DNA of 64,000 nt, taken from positions 62,001 to 126,000 of the forward strand of contig NZ_QEYD01000012.1 of assembly GCF_003122215.1 (NCBI RefSeq). The letters are read 5' to 3'. The notes below the pieces were generated by a model, which did no database searches, had not been told where the DNA came from, and saw only the letters and a program-made list of their open reading frames with translations. Made by a program: the position numbers and the translations under genes. Positions within the stretch are counted from its first letter, which is position 1. Every line of letters starts with the position of its first letter. Source of the DNA: Pararhodobacter marinus. GTDB taxonomy: Bacteria; Pseudomonadota; Alphaproteobacteria; Rhodobacterales; Rhodobacteraceae. Below, piece by piece: positions 50,825 through 60,532 of the stretch.

Positions 50825-52530
50825 GCGGTCTGAAGATCCTCGACGCTGAGATCGTAAAGCGGCCCGGCCCCCGAGCGCGCTTGCGCAAGCAAGGCAGCAT
50901 GTTCGGGCAGGATACGCTCGATGAAGACGCGCGCAAGCCGGGCACGCCCGCCTTGGGGCTCCACCATCGCGGCTTTCAGGTGGTAATGCGCGCCCAGCAC
51001 CCGCGCGAAGGCCCGCAGATAGGGGACGGCCCCGGCGAAACGCTCGTTCATCTCCTGCGCCACCAGCCACTCGGTCGCTTCACGCAGGGTTTCGCTGGCC
51101 TCCCACGTCGCCTCGGCCAGTTCGGGCAGCGTGCCGCGCGCGGCCTCGGCATTGTCCTGAACTTCCTGCAGCAGACGCGCGGCCGCCTCGCCCCCGTCCA
51201 TCATCTTTCGCGCGACCAGATCCATCGCCTGAATTCCGTTCGTGCCCTCATAGATCGGCGTGATGCGGACATCGCGGAAATACTGCGCGGCGCCGGTTTC
51301 CTCGATGAAGCCCATGCCGCCATGGACCTGCACCCCCATCGACGCGACCTCGCAGCCGATATCGGTGCCATGCGCCTTGGCGATCGGCGTCAGCAGGGCG
51401 GCGCGGGCCTTCCAGCTGTCCTTGCCGGTGGCCTTGCCCATGTCCAGCGCCAGCCCGCATTCCAGCGCGATGGCGCGGGCGGCGAAGATCTCGGCCCGCA
51501 TGACCGCCAGCATCCGGCGCACATCGGCATGGTCGATGATCGCCGTGTCGCCCTTGGGCGTCTTGCCCTGCTTGCGCTCCTGCGCATAGGCCAGCGCGTG
51601 CTGATAGGCGGCTTCGGCCACGCCGATCCCCTGCGTGCCCACGCCCAGACGCGCGTTGTTCATCATCGTGAACATCGCCGCCATGCCGCCATGGGGCTTG
51701 CCGACCATCCAGCCCCTGGCCCCTTCGAAGCTCATCACGCAGGTGGGCGAGCCGTGGATCCCCAGCTTGTGTTCCAGCGACACCACGCGCAGGTCGTTGC
51801 GCTCGCCGGGATTGCCCTCGGCATCGGGGATGAGCTTGGGCACCATGAACAGGCTGATCCCCTTGGTGCCGGGTGCTGCATCGGGCAGCCGGGCCAGCAC
51901 CAGATGGCAGACATTCTCGGCCACGTCGTGATCGCCCCAGGTGATGTAGATCTTCTGCCCGGTGATCGCGTAGGTGCCGTCGCCGTTATCGACCGCCTTG
52001 GTGCTCAGCGCGCCCACATCCGAGCCCGCCTGCGGCTCGGTCAGGTTCATCGAGCCGGTCCATTGGCCGGAAATCAGCTTGGGCAGGTACAGCGCCTTCA
52101 GCTCGTCGCTGGCATGGTGCTCCAGCGCCTCGATCTGGCCCTGGCTCAGCAGCGGGCAGAGCTGCAGCGCAAGGTTCGCGCCCGACATCATCTCGTTCAT
52201 CGCGGTGTTCAGCGTCTGCGGCAACCCCATGCCGCCGAACTCGGGCGTCGCCGAAATGCCCAGCCAGCCGCCCTCGGCAATCGCCTGATAGGCGTCGCGG
52301 AAGCCCGGCGAGGTCCGCACGACGCCGTTTTCCAGCCGGGCGGGCGTCAGGTCGCCGTTGCGATTGACGGGCGCCAGCACCTCGTCGCAGAGCCGGCCCA
52401 GTTCGGACAGGATCGCTTCGGTCACATCGGCCCCGGCTTCGGCGAAAGTCTCGGTTTCGGCCAGCCGGTCGTAGCCCAACACCTTGTCGAGCAGGAAACG
52501 GACATCGGCAACGGGAGACGTGAATGGCAT
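50821..52530 (-). CDS. Acyl-CoA dehydrogenase, long form with C-terminal extension
   Basis: This 569-residue flavoprotein has TGSMNLTEPQAGSDVG (FAD/substrate loop) and KIYITWGDHD. The catalytic glutamate region is ITPIYEGTNGIQAMDL, and a C-terminal acyl-CoA dehydrogenase-like extension of about 120 residues follows. This size class includes DmdC, the methylmercaptopropionyl-CoA dehydrogenase of DMSP degradation, as well as generic FadE-like enzymes. The sequence alone does not separate them. Electrons would go to ETF and the ETF-QO encoded at 44-45.6 kb. Confidence 0.88.
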   Translation of the reverse strand: MPFTSPVADVRFLLDKVLGYDRLAETETFAEAGADVTEAILSELGRLCDEVLAPVNRNGDLTPARLENGVVRTSPGFRDAYQAIAEGGWLGISATPEFGGMGLPQTLNTAMNEMMSGANLALQLCPLLSQGQIEALEHHASDELKALYLPKLISGQWTGSMNLTEPQAGSDVGALSTKAVDNGDGTYAITGQKIYITWGDHDVAENVCHLVLARLPDAAPGTKGISLFMVPKLIPDAEGNPGERNDLRVVSLEHKLGIHGSPTCVMSFEGARGWMVGKPHGGMAAMFTMMNNARLGVGTQGIGVAEAAYQHALAYAQERKQGKTPKGDTAIIDHADVRRMLAVMRAEIFAARAIALECGLALDMGKATGKDSWKARAALLTPIAKAHGTDIGCEVASMGVQVHGGMGFIEETGAAQYFRDVRITPIYEGTNGIQAMDLVARKMMDGGEAAARLLQEVQDNAEAARGTLPELAEATWEASETLREATEWLVAQEMNERFAGAVPYLRAFARVLGAHYHLKAAMVEPQGGRARLARVFIERILPEHAALLAQARSGAGPLYDLSVEDLQTA

Positions 52531-52658
52531 CGGCTTCCTCCTGGCAATCGCTGACGCGCACGGGCCAAGCGTTCTTGGCAAGACGCATCGCGGGCTGTAT
52601 TGCCGCAACTATAGCGCCCGGAACACCCCCCGACACGAAAACGCAGCGTCACCACGCC

Positions 52659-53600
52659 ATGCCCGAGACCCGAGTTTTGTCCCCAGATGCCAAGGGGCTG
52701 TCGCAGGCGGCAGACCTGCTGCGGCGCGGCGCTCTGGTCGCCTTTCCGACCGAGACGGTCTACGGGCTGGGCGCCGATGCAACCCGCGACGACGCCGTCG
52801 CGCGCATCTTCGAGGCCAAGGGCCGGCCCCGCTTCAACCCGCTGATCGCGCATCTGCCCGACCTGTCGGCGGTCGCGCGCTATGCCGTGCTGACACCGCT
52901 GGCCGAGCGTCTTGCGCAGGCCTTCTGGCCGGGTCCCTTGACGCTGGTTCTGCCGCTGAGGAGCGGCCTGTCGCCTCTGGTGACGGCCGGGCTCGACAGC
53001 GTGGCGATCCGCCTGCCCGCCCATCCGGTGGCGCGCGCCCTGCTTCAGGCTTTCGGCGGCCCGCTCGCCGCGCCGTCGGCCAACCCGTCGGGGCGCATCA
53101 GCCCGGTGACGGCGCGGCATGTGCTGGACGGGCTCGACGGACGGATCGAGGCCGTGGTCGATGGCGGGAGCTGTGCGGTGGGGCTGGAATCGACGATCCT
53201 GGACGCGCGGGGCGACATTCCGGTCCTGCTGCGCGCCGGCGGGCTGGCAACAGAGGCGATCGAGGCTCTGGGCCTGACGGTCGACACGCCCAAGGGCGGG
53301 CGGATCACCGCGCCCGGGCAGCTGGCTTCGCATTACGCGCCGCGCGGCAGGGTGCGACTGAACGCCGAAGCCCCCGAACCCGGCGAGGTCTGGGTGGGGT
53401 TCGGCCCCTGCCCCGGCGCCGCGCTGACCCTGTCCGAGACCGGCGACACGACCGAGGCCGCGGCCCGCCTGTTCCACGCGCTGCACGAAGCCGACGCTCT
53501 GGCCGGGCCCGGCGGCCGCATCGCCTTCGCCCCGGTGCCCGAAACCGGGCTGGGCCGCGCGGTCAACGACCGGCTTCGCCGCGCGGCGGCACCGCGCTAG
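52659..53600 (+). CDS. L-threonylcarbamoyladenylate synthase (Sua5 type)
   Basis: This 313-residue protein begins MPETRVLSPDAKGLSQAADL. The YrdC domain contains VAFPTETVYGLGADAT, KGRPRFNPLIAHL and the SANPSG segment. A C-terminal Sua5 domain starts after about residue 210 with a linker containing SHYAPRGRVRLN. It makes threonylcarbamoyl-AMP for the t6A37 modification of ANN-decoding tRNAs. It is divergent from the acyl-CoA dehydrogenase. Confidence 0.92.
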   Translation: MPETRVLSPDAKGLSQAADLLRRGALVAFPTETVYGLGADATRDDAVARIFEAKGRPRFNPLIAHLPDLSAVARYAVLTPLAERLAQAFWPGPLTLVLPLRSGLSPLVTAGLDSVAIRLPAHPVARALLQAFGGPLAAPSANPSGRISPVTARHVLDGLDGRIEAVVDGGSCAVGLESTILDARGDIPVLLRAGGLATEAIEALGLTVDTPKGGRITAPGQLASHYAPRGRVRLNAEAPEPGEVWVGFGPCPGAALTLSETGDTTEAAARLFHALHEADALAGPGGRIAFAPVPETGLGRAVNDRLRRAAAPR

Positions 53601-53619
53601 ACCCGCGTGCAGGCCGGTG

Positions 53620-54981
53620 TCATGGCACCGCGTTGAAGCAGAGGGCCGCGCGCGCGTCGGACCACCACGATTGCCCCGGCACTGCCGCATTCGCGAACCG
53701 CACGGCATAGGCGCCAAGATCGGGCTGTCGGGGATCGGGAGACGACAGGCAAACGACATCGTTGCGCAGGATCCAGCGGCGGAATCGGCCCTGGAACGGC
53801 AGCGTCTCACCCGGCGCGACATCGCCCAGCCTCTGCCCGCCCGCCGGCGTCTCGCGTCCCAGAAGCGCGGCCGGGCCCAGCGTGATGGTCTCCAGAGGCG
53901 TGCCGCCGCGGTACTGCGTGGCCAGAAGCGGGCGCGGCGAGAAGATGCGTGACCAACCGTCATTGGCAACCCACACCGTCACCTCATGCGCGGCCTGATC
54001 GATGCGGGCGAACGCCATCCGCAGCCGGTATCCCAGCCGCCGCTCGACCGCGTCCCGGCAACCTTCGGCGCGCCAGCGGGCGTGGAAATCCGGATGATAG
54101 GCGGCATCGAGCGTGTTCAGGTGGTAAAGCGCCCCTTCCTCTAGGATCGCCCAGCATCCCAGCCGTGGCGCGCTGCCCCGGCAGGTCTGTACTGTGAACG
54201 GCGTGCTCTCGGTCAGGTCCTGCGCGAAAAGGCGTTGCGCCAGTTGCTGCCCCGCCCACCCCGTATAGGTGCCGGTATCGTCCGGCGCGGACAGAAAGCA
54301 ATCGTTGTGAAAGCCGAACCGCCCGCGCCCTTCGGCGCCCCAGGCCATCAGGTCCGGCGGGCGGCGCCATTGCAGCGGCACTTCCAGCGGGAAATGTTCA
54401 AGCAACGCATCGCGGATCGCCGCCTTGCTCGCCGGGCTGTCGAGCCCGTTGGTCGAGCCATGCCCCTCGCCCCACTGCCCGATGAAACCCGCCTGGATGA
54501 CGGCCAGCGTGTCGCGGTTGCGCCGCAGCACCGGGCCAAGCTGGCGGATATGCTGCAAAACCCGCCACAAGGGCGCATCGGGCTGTCCGTCGCCGTAATT
54601 GTAGCTGAAGCGCAGGATCAGCTTGATCCCGGCGCGACGGGCATTGCCAAGCGCGCCTTCGATCCAGTTGAGCTCCCATTCCGGCAGCGGGGCATCGCGC
54701 CAGTCGTCGAGCCGGATCAGCGCGAAGGCCACGGAATAGCCGTTCTCGTTGCGCTGGCGGGCCATCCACTCATAGGTCCAGTTGTCGCTGCGCAGGAAAT
54801 CCTCGTACTCGCTGATCCAGAAGCCGCGCTCGGGCGACAAGACGAAACCCTCTTCCGCCGCGAAGTGCAGCGACCGGACCTGCGCCGATACGGCGCCGGG
54901 GATCAGCGACAGGAAAAGCATCAGACAAAGCGCCCGGAAAACGGCGCCGGGCGCGAGGGACAAGCGGGGAAATCGTGACAT
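53620..54981 (-). CDS. Secreted DUF4874/DUF4832 protein
   Basis: This 453-residue protein has a signal peptide (FRALCLMLFLSLIPGAVSAQ). A TIM-barrel-like N-terminal domain follows (GFWISEYEDF, SVAFALIRLDDWRDAPL, IKLILRFSYNYG, GFIGQWGEGHGSTNG). A beta-rich C-terminal DUF4832 domain begins near residue 250 (LMAWGAEGRGRFGFHNDCFL). The barrel with acidic residues suggests a glycoside hydrolase-like fold, but no activity is established for the family. It converges with the Sua5 gene. Confidence 0.82.
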   Translation of the reverse strand: MSRFPRLSLAPGAVFRALCLMLFLSLIPGAVSAQVRSLHFAAEEGFVLSPERGFWISEYEDFLRSDNWTYEWMARQRNENGYSVAFALIRLDDWRDAPLPEWELNWIEGALGNARRAGIKLILRFSYNYGDGQPDAPLWRVLQHIRQLGPVLRRNRDTLAVIQAGFIGQWGEGHGSTNGLDSPASKAAIRDALLEHFPLEVPLQWRRPPDLMAWGAEGRGRFGFHNDCFLSAPDDTGTYTGWAGQQLAQRLFAQDLTESTPFTVQTCRGSAPRLGCWAILEEGALYHLNTLDAAYHPDFHARWRAEGCRDAVERRLGYRLRMAFARIDQAAHEVTVWVANDGWSRIFSPRPLLATQYRGGTPLETITLGPAALLGRETPAGGQRLGDVAPGETLPFQGRFRRWILRNDVVCLSSPDPRQPDLGAYAVRFANAAVPGQSWWSDARAALCFNAVP

Positions 54982-55322
54982 GGCACACTCGGATTGATGA
55001 AACGCGGGTTGTCGGCTCTGTTCCGAACGTTGAAAGCACGTTCGAGACATCCACGATACACCGCGCCTCACCCTCGCCAAACGTGCATTTCCGGCACCAA
55101 ACTCGCGCGATACGGCTTGCCACTTTATTGGGCAAAACGCCCGAGGAGCGCATCCGAACGAAGACAGCACCGGGTCGATGGCTTGGATTACCTCAAGCGA
55201 GCAGCCGTTATCGGGATCGGCGCAACCGGCAGGTTTTGCTGACACCGGGCGAAGCCGGCGGCTTCCGATGCCGTTTTCCGATATTCAACCGATAGGATCC
55301 TGCCCGAGGCGGGCGCAATGGT
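54982..55322. other. Intergenic region without a recognisable gene
   Basis: These 341 bases between the DUF4832 start and the yjdM stop contain short open frames on both strands, but none has a ribosome binding site together with protein-like composition. GGAAC-N15-CGTT is present on the minus strand at 55001-55024; its spacer is too short for a confident EcfG call. The region probably holds the promoter of the DUF4832 gene. Confidence 0.6.
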
Positions 55323-55664
55323 CTATCCCGTCACTTTCTTCACGAACTGGGATTTCAGGCTCATCTGGCCAATTCCGGGTATCTTGCAATCAATGTCGTG
55401 GTCGCCCTCGACCAGCCGAATGCCGCGAACCTTGGTTCCGACCTTGACCACTGTCGAAGACCCTTTGACCTTCAGGTCCTTGATCACGGTTACCGTATCG
55501 CCGTCTTCAAGAACGTTCCCGACGCTGTCACGCACCGTTGACGCCGTGGCCCCGTCGGCGTCGGGCACCCATTCGTGTCCGCATTCGGGGCAGTTCAACA
55601 GAGAATCGACCTGATAGACATAGGTCGAAGAACATTCGGGACATGGGGGGAGTGTATCGCTCAT
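55323..55664 (-). CDS. yjdM: Zinc ribbon protein YjdM (PhnA-like)
   Basis: This 113-residue protein has an N-terminal zinc ribbon formed by CPEC at about residue 8 and CPECGHEW at about residue 26. The conserved beta-domain follows ([20 protein letters not shown] and [19 protein letters not shown]). YjdM was formerly called PhnA, and its function is not established. The start ATG at 55664 is preferred over one two codons upstream because it matches the family N-terminus [11 protein letters not shown]. Confidence 0.9.
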   Translation of the reverse strand: MSDTLPPCPECSSTYVYQVDSLLNCPECGHEWVPDADGATASTVRDSVGNVLEDGDTVTVIKDLKVKGSSTVVKVGTKVRGIRLVEGDHDIDCKIPGIGQMSLKSQFVKKVTG

Positions 55665-55863
55665 GGGCATGTCGTTAGCCTGATGAACGTCCGAAGAACA
55701 GCGGAGATGTGTTGTGTTTGGCTCAGGCCCCTTCGATAGACGTACGGGCGTCTTGCAGGCGTGATTGGCGATCCAGCACAATATTGGCTGTCATCCCCTG
55801 ACCAGCGGCCTGTGTCATCCGACGGCAGGAACCACGGCATCGACAATGGGATCTGAGGAAAAT

Positions 55864-55949
55864 TGGTGCCCGAGGCGAGATTCGAACTCGCACACCCGTT
55901 AGGGCGGAGGATTTTGAATCCCCTGCGTCTACCGTTCCGCCACTCGGGC
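55864..55949 (-). tRNA. tRNA-Leu (anticodon CAA)
   Basis: The reverse strand gives an 86-nt class II tRNA with CCA encoded. Acceptor GCCCGAG pairs with CTCGGGC, the discriminator is A, and the anticodon loop TTCAAAA lies in a GGGGA/TCCTC-type stem. A long variable arm (CGCCCTAACGGGTG) and the T arm GCGAGTTCGAATCTCGC follow. Confidence 0.95.
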
Positions 55950-56100
55950 ACGCAGATGCGGATTATCCCGCCCGCGCGGTGCGGTCAACGGGGTGGTTGC
56001 GATCCCGTCGCCCGAAGGATGCGCAGGCCGGGGCGATGCCGCCTTGACGGCCCCGCCCCGGTGGGGCACCAGAAAACCGCACAGCCCGAGCGGAGCCCCC

Positions 56101-56679
56101 ATGCTGCGATCCCTCTACGACTGGACGATCTCGCTTGCCGCGCATCCGCGCGCGCTCTGGGCACTGGCCATCGTCGCCTTCATCGAAAGCTCAGTCTTTC
56201 CGATCCCGCCCGACGCGCTGATGATTCCGATGATCATCGCCGCGCCGCGCCGTGCCTTCCTGATCGCCACGGTGGCGACCGTGGCCTCGGTGCTGGGCGG
56301 GCTTCTGGGCTATGCGATCGGCGCACTGGCCTTCGACAGTCTCGGCTTCCCGATCCTCGAGGCGCTGGGCAAGGGCGACGCGGTGCTCGAATTCAACGAC
56401 CGCTTCAACAGCATGGATTTCTGGCCGGTTCTGATCGCCGGCCTGACGCCCTTCCCCTACAAGGTCATCACCATCATGTCGGGCTGGACCGGCCTGCCGC
56501 TGACCACCTTTCTTGTCACCTCAGTCGTGGCGCGGGCCGGGCGGTTCTTCCTGGTGGCCGGGCTGCTCTATTTCTTCGGCGCACCCATTCGTGAATTCAT
56601 CGAGCGGCGGCTGGGCTTGATGACGATCCTCTTCGTGGTACTGCTCCTCGGCGGTTTTCTGGCTGTGAGGTTCTTGTGA
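56101..56679 (+). CDS. YqaA/DedA-like membrane protein
   Basis: This 192-residue VTT-domain protein has IVAFIESSVFPIPPDALMIP, the family E-x-S/G-x-P-IP-P loop. The re-entrant motif is AGLTPFPYKVITIMSG, with helices around it and a C-terminal helix TILFVVLLLGGFLAVRF. DedA/YqaA relatives take part in lipid carrier flipping and envelope homeostasis; the exact role is unknown. AGCGGAG precedes the start, and the end overlaps dsbB by GTGA. Confidence 0.85.
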   Translation: MLRSLYDWTISLAAHPRALWALAIVAFIESSVFPIPPDALMIPMIIAAPRRAFLIATVATVASVLGGLLGYAIGALAFDSLGFPILEALGKGDAVLEFNDRFNSMDFWPVLIAGLTPFPYKVITIMSGWTGLPLTTFLVTSVVARAGRFFLVAGLLYFFGAPIREFIERRLGLMTILFVVLLLGGFLAVRFL

Positions 56680-57140
56680 AAAACTGGTCGCTCGCCCCGC
56701 TTGCGGGGCTTGGTTCGGCGGCGCTCTTGGGCGGCGCGCTGTATTTCCAGTTCGTCGTCGGCCTCGCGCCCTGCGATCTGTGCATCGAACAGCGCTGGCC
56801 GCATCTGGCGGCCGTGATCATCGGGCTTCTGGTGCTGTTCTTCCCCAATCGCTGGCTGATGGCGCTTGGCGCGCTGGCCGCCGCGACCTCGGGCGCGCTG
56901 GGTGTCTACCATACCGGCGTCGAGCGCGGCTGGTGGGAAGGCCCCACCGCCTGCTCGGGCACGGCCGACATTTCCAGCCTCAGCCCGTCGGATGCACTGG
57001 ACGCGATCATGGCCGCGCCGGTCGTGCGCTGCACCGATGTCGCCTGGGAACTCCTGGGCCTGTCCATGGCGTCGTGGAACGCGATCCTGTCCTTCGCGCT
57101 GGCCGCGCTCTGGATCGTGGCGATGCGCCGCGCGCGCTGA
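56676..57140 (+). CDS. dsbB: Disulfide bond formation protein B
   Basis: This 154-residue membrane protein has four helices and the two catalytic cysteine pairs: C33/C36 in APCDLCIEQRWPH and C93/C119 in the periplasmic loop. R40 near the first pair is the quinone-site arginine of the family. It reoxidises DsbA with ubiquinone. The start is GTG at 56676, overlapping the preceding stop. Confidence 0.92.
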   Translation: MKNWSLAPLAGLGSAALLGGALYFQFVVGLAPCDLCIEQRWPHLAAVIIGLLVLFFPNRWLMALGALAAATSGALGVYHTGVERGWWEGPTACSGTADISSLSPSDALDAIMAAPVVRCTDVAWELLGLSMASWNAILSFALAALWIVAMRRAR

Positions 57141-57176
57141 TCCCCGCATTCAGAGCGTCTACAGGGCCGGTGTTTC

Positions 57177-57644
57177 TCAGGCCCGCCGCACCGAGGCCGC
57201 GAAACAGCCGGGCTTGGCGTAATGCAGGTGGATATAGGCAACCGCCGGATCCGCGAAACACCGTGTCAGCGCCGCGCCCAGATCCTGCCCCGCGACCGCC
57301 TCGGCGTCGATCATCATGTCGCCGCCGTCGAACATCCGGACCGAGATCAGCCGCGACAGGAACACCGCGGGCACCGCGCCCGGCGCGGGGCGGGCCTGCA
57401 TGACGCCCTCGCGCACGAAGATCGCGTGGCTGGCGTGATAGGGGGTCGCCGCAGGCTGATGGGTGTAGTTGAGCAACAACACCCGCTCGCCGATCCCGGC
57501 ATCCTCAAGGCTCACGCGGCACGGTGTCCCGGGCGAGGCCGTCACGACGGAACGCCGGATCCGGCGCGCGGCCAGGTCCTCGTCGGTCAGCGCGAAGAGC
57601 GGGGCGAAATCGGTTTCGGGCAAAGCGTGGATCTGGAAGGTCAT
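57177..57644 (-). CDS. DUF1203 family protein
   Basis: This 155-residue protein has the DUF1203 markers TPCRVSLEDAGIGERVLLLNY, HASHAIFVREG and the C-terminal YIHLHYAKPGCFAASVRR. The family is of unknown function and has conserved Cys and His residues. It converges with dsbB across 36 bases, and the upstream GNAT gene is on the same strand 77 bases away. Confidence 0.85.
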   Translation of the reverse strand: MTFQIHALPETDFAPLFALTDEDLAARRIRRSVVTASPGTPCRVSLEDAGIGERVLLLNYTHQPAATPYHASHAIFVREGVMQARPAPGAVPAVFLSRLISVRMFDGGDMMIDAEAVAGQDLGAALTRCFADPAVAYIHLHYAKPGCFAASVRRA

Positions 57645-57720
57645 CGGGTCTCTCCGTCAGGGACCCCCGGTTTTCCTGAAAGCGCCTGCCCGGCGCGACC
57701 CGGATCCTGCGCAATCGCGC

Positions 57721-58413
57721 CTACCCCACCAGCGGATCGCGCGCCGCCAGAACCGGGCGGGTCAGGACCGACAGGCGCTGCTTCTGCGCGCCCGTCGCGT
57801 CGAAATTCGCGGGGTCGAGCCAGCGCTCATAGGCCGCTTTCAGCGCCGGCCATTCCAGGTCGACCGCCGCGTACCACGCGGTGTCACGATTGCCGCCCTT
57901 GACGACGCCCGCCTGCCGGAACACGCCCTCATAGCTCAGCCCGAAGCGCTGCGCCGCCCGGCGCGAGGGCATGTTGGCCGCATGGCACTTCCACTCGAAC
58001 CGCCGGTAACCCGCCCCAAAGCACCATTCCATCAGCCGGTAAACCGCCTCGGTCGCCTCGCGCCGGCGCTGCAGCCGGGGCGCGAAGGTCAGCCAGCCCG
58101 CCTCGGCCGACCCGGCGCGCGGATCGATCCGCATCAGGCTCAGCGTGCCGCCCAGCCGCCCGTCTTCCATGCGCACCGCGTAATGCAGCGGATCCCAGCC
58201 CAGCCGCGCCGCGTCAAGCCACACGGTATAGGCCCCAAGGTCCGCGAAGGGCCCGACCGGAAGGTAATCCCACATCGCGCCGCCATCCTCGGCATAGGCC
58301 GCGAACAGCTCCGCCGCATGCGCGCGCGCCAGCGGCTCCAGCGTGACATAGCGCCCTTCGATGACGGTACGCGGCGGCAATTGCGGCGGAGACCACGAAG
58401 ACAGATCGGTCAT
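57721..58413 (-). CDS. GNAT family N-acetyltransferase (RimJ/RimL-like)
   Basis: This 230-residue protein resembles the acetyltransferase_3 group, with VTLEPLARAHAAELFAAYAE at the N-terminus. The acetyl-CoA loop region is around RRREATEAVYRLMEWCFGAG, followed by CHAANMPSRRAAQRFGLSYEGVFRQA. Such enzymes acetylate ribosomal proteins, antibiotics or small amines; the substrate is unknown. It lies between DUF1203 and the third repeat copy. Confidence 0.85.
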   Translation of the reverse strand: MTDLSSWSPPQLPPRTVIEGRYVTLEPLARAHAAELFAAYAEDGGAMWDYLPVGPFADLGAYTVWLDAARLGWDPLHYAVRMEDGRLGGTLSLMRIDPRAGSAEAGWLTFAPRLQRRREATEAVYRLMEWCFGAGYRRFEWKCHAANMPSRRAAQRFGLSYEGVFRQAGVVKGGNRDTAWYAAVDLEWPALKAAYERWLDPANFDATGAQKQRLSVLTRPVLAARDPLVG

Positions 58414-58483
58414 GGCAGGATCCTTTCACAGATCCCCAACCGATAGCGCACGCCATCCCGTCGGAAAAGCGCGCGTTCCTTCA

Positions 58484-58609
58484 TCTTTGTTCCACAAATA
58501 TCCTCGGGGGGTTCCAAGGGGGGCAGACAGCCCCCCTTGGCGCGGGGAGCGCGAGGGGGCGCGCAGCCCCCTCGCCTCTTGTCAAAAACCCGGGGGGCGC
58601 GCAGCCCCC
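58484..58609 (-). repeat. Repeat family copy 3 with three G/C-run hairpins
   Basis: The core TCTTTGTTCCACAAATATCC at 58484-58503, then TCGGGGGG, is the reverse of the consensus seen at 15.9 kb. It is followed by hairpins CCAAGGGGGG/CCCCCCTTGG (58514-58540, loop CAGACAG), GAGGGGG/CCCCCTC (58553-58573) and GGGGG/CCCCC (58593-58609), the last two with a CGCGCAG loop. It lies between the GNAT gene and the aspS stop. Confidence 0.78.
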
Positions 58610-58635
58610 TCGCCTCGCCCGGCTGGCTCCCGGGA

Positions 58636-60414
58636 TCAGCTCTCCGGCGGCAGCACCCGCAGGCGCAGCTCGCGCAGTTGCTCGTTGGTGGCTTCCGAGG
58701 GCGCGTTCATCATCAGGTCTTCGGCGCGCTGGTTCATCGGGAACATGATGACCTCGCGGATATTGGCGGTATCGGCCAAGAGCATGACGATCCGGTCGAT
58801 CCCCGCCGCGCAGCCGCCATGCGGGGGCGCGCCGTATTTGAACGCCTTGACCATGCCGCCGAAGCGCTTCTCGACCTCGTCCTTGCCGTAGCCCGCCAGT
58901 TCGAAGGCCTTGAACATGATCTCGGGCTTGTGGTTCCGGATCGCGCCCGAGACCAGCTCGTAGCCATTGCAGGCCAGGTCGTACTGGTAGCCCAGCACCT
59001 CGAGCGGATCGCCCTGCAGCGCCTCCATCCCGCCCTGCGGCATAGAGAACGGGTTGTGGCTGAAGTCGATGGTCCCGGTTTCGGGATCCTTCTCGTACAT
59101 CGGGAAATCGACGATCCAGGCGAATTTGAACACGGTCTCGTCGATCAGGCCCAGCTCGCGCCCGATCTCGGTGCGCGCGCGGCCCGCGACGGCCTCGAAC
59201 TGCTCGGGCTTGCCGCCCAGGAAGAAGGCCGCATCGCCCTCGCCCAGACCCAGCTGCTGGCGGATCGCCTCGGTGCGCTCGGGCCCGATATTCTTGGCCA
59301 GCGGGCCCGCCGCTTCCAGCCCCTCATCGCCCTTGCGCCAGAAGATATAGCCCATGCCGGGCAGGCCCTGCTGTTGCGCGAAAGCGTTCATCCGGTCGCA
59401 GAACTTGCGCGAACCGCCGCCCGGCGCCGGGATCGCGCGGATCTGCGTGCCCGCGTTTTCCAGAAGCTTGGCGAAGATGGCAAAGCCCGACCCCGCGAAA
59501 TGCTCGGACACGACCTGCATCTTGATCGGGTTGCGCAGGTCGGGCTTGTCCGAGCCGTACCACAGCATCGAATCCTTGTAGGCGATGAGCGGCCAGTCGG
59601 GATCGACCGTCTTGCCACCGCCGAATTCCTCGAACACGCCCTGGATGACCGGCTGCACGGCGGCGAAGACGTCTTCCTGCCGCACGAAGCTCATTTCCAC
59701 GTCCAGCTGGTAGAAATCGGTGGGCGAGCGGTCGGCGCGCGGGTCTTCATCGCGGAAACACGGCGCGATCTGGAAATACTTGTCGAAGCCCGCCACCATG
59801 ATCAGCTGCTTGAACTGCTGGGGCGCCTGCGGCAGCGCGTAGAACTTGCCCGGATGCAGGCGCGAGGGCACGAGGAAGTCGCGCGCGCCTTCGGGGCTGG
59901 ACGCGGTGATGATCGGCGTCTGGAACTCGTTGAAGCCTTCGTTCCACATCCGGTTGCGGATCGAGCGCACGACATTCGAGCGCAGCATCATGTTGCGATG
60001 CAGGGTCTCGCGGCGCAGGTCCAGAAAGCGGTAAGTCAGGCGCGTCTCTTCGGGATAATCCGGCTCGCCGAAGACCGGCAGCGGCAATTCGCCCGCCTCG
60101 CCCAGGATCTCGACCTTGCGGGCATAGACCTCGATCTCGCCCGTGGGGATCTTGGTGTTGACCAGGCTCTCGTCGCGGGCCTTCACGCTGCCCTCGATCG
60201 AGATCACCCATTCCGAGCGGACCTTTTCCAGGTCCTTGAACGCCGCGCTGTCGCTGTCGGCCAGCACCTGTGTGATGCCGTAATGGTCGCGCAGGTCGAT
60301 GAACAGGACGCCCCCGTGGTCGCGCACGCGGTGCACCCAGCCCGCGAGGCGGACGGTATCGCCGACATGCGCCTTGTTGAGGTCGGCACAGGTATGGCTG
60401 CGATAGGCGTGCAT
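58636..60414 (-). CDS. aspS: Aspartyl-tRNA synthetase
   Basis: This 592-residue class II synthetase has an N-terminal OB fold ([20 protein letters not shown]), class II motif 2 ([19 protein letters not shown]), a GAD insertion domain and C-terminal motif 3 ([13 protein letters not shown]). H33 followed by GG in the anticodon-binding region is the residue found in non-discriminating AspRS, which also charges tRNA-Asn. That would imply transamidation by GatCAB in this organism. The specificity is an inference from one position. Confidence 0.95.
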   Translation of the reverse strand: MHAYRSHTCADLNKAHVGDTVRLAGWVHRVRDHGGVLFIDLRDHYGITQVLADSDSAAFKDLEKVRSEWVISIEGSVKARDESLVNTKIPTGEIEVYARKVEILGEAGELPLPVFGEPDYPEETRLTYRFLDLRRETLHRNMMLRSNVVRSIRNRMWNEGFNEFQTPIITASSPEGARDFLVPSRLHPGKFYALPQAPQQFKQLIMVAGFDKYFQIAPCFRDEDPRADRSPTDFYQLDVEMSFVRQEDVFAAVQPVIQGVFEEFGGGKTVDPDWPLIAYKDSMLWYGSDKPDLRNPIKMQVVSEHFAGSGFAIFAKLLENAGTQIRAIPAPGGGSRKFCDRMNAFAQQQGLPGMGYIFWRKGDEGLEAAGPLAKNIGPERTEAIRQQLGLGEGDAAFFLGGKPEQFEAVAGRARTEIGRELGLIDETVFKFAWIVDFPMYEKDPETGTIDFSHNPFSMPQGGMEALQGDPLEVLGYQYDLACNGYELVSGAIRNHKPEIMFKAFELAGYGKDEVEKRFGGMVKAFKYGAPPHGGCAAGIDRIVMLLADTANIREVIMFPMNQRAEDLMMNAPSEATNEQLRELRLRVLPPES

Positions 60415-60532
60415 CGGAAACTCCGGGGCTGGGGCTATGGATCGGCCCGGAGAAACAGCGTCAGGCGGTGGAAGTCAAGGGCGGCGGCTTTTGCACACGG
60501 TGCAGGCGCCGAAAACGGCCCCGTGCGCAGGC

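Noticed and set aside
55001-55024. GGAAC-N15-CGTT on the minus strand upstream of the DUF4832 gene
   Set aside because: The 15-base spacer is outside the 16-17 range of EcfG promoters, so it was not called as a stress promoter.
54975-55295. Short open frames of 80-106 codons in the gap between the DUF4832 and yjdM genes
   Set aside because: There is no ribosome binding site, no recognisable motif, and two frames overlap each other.
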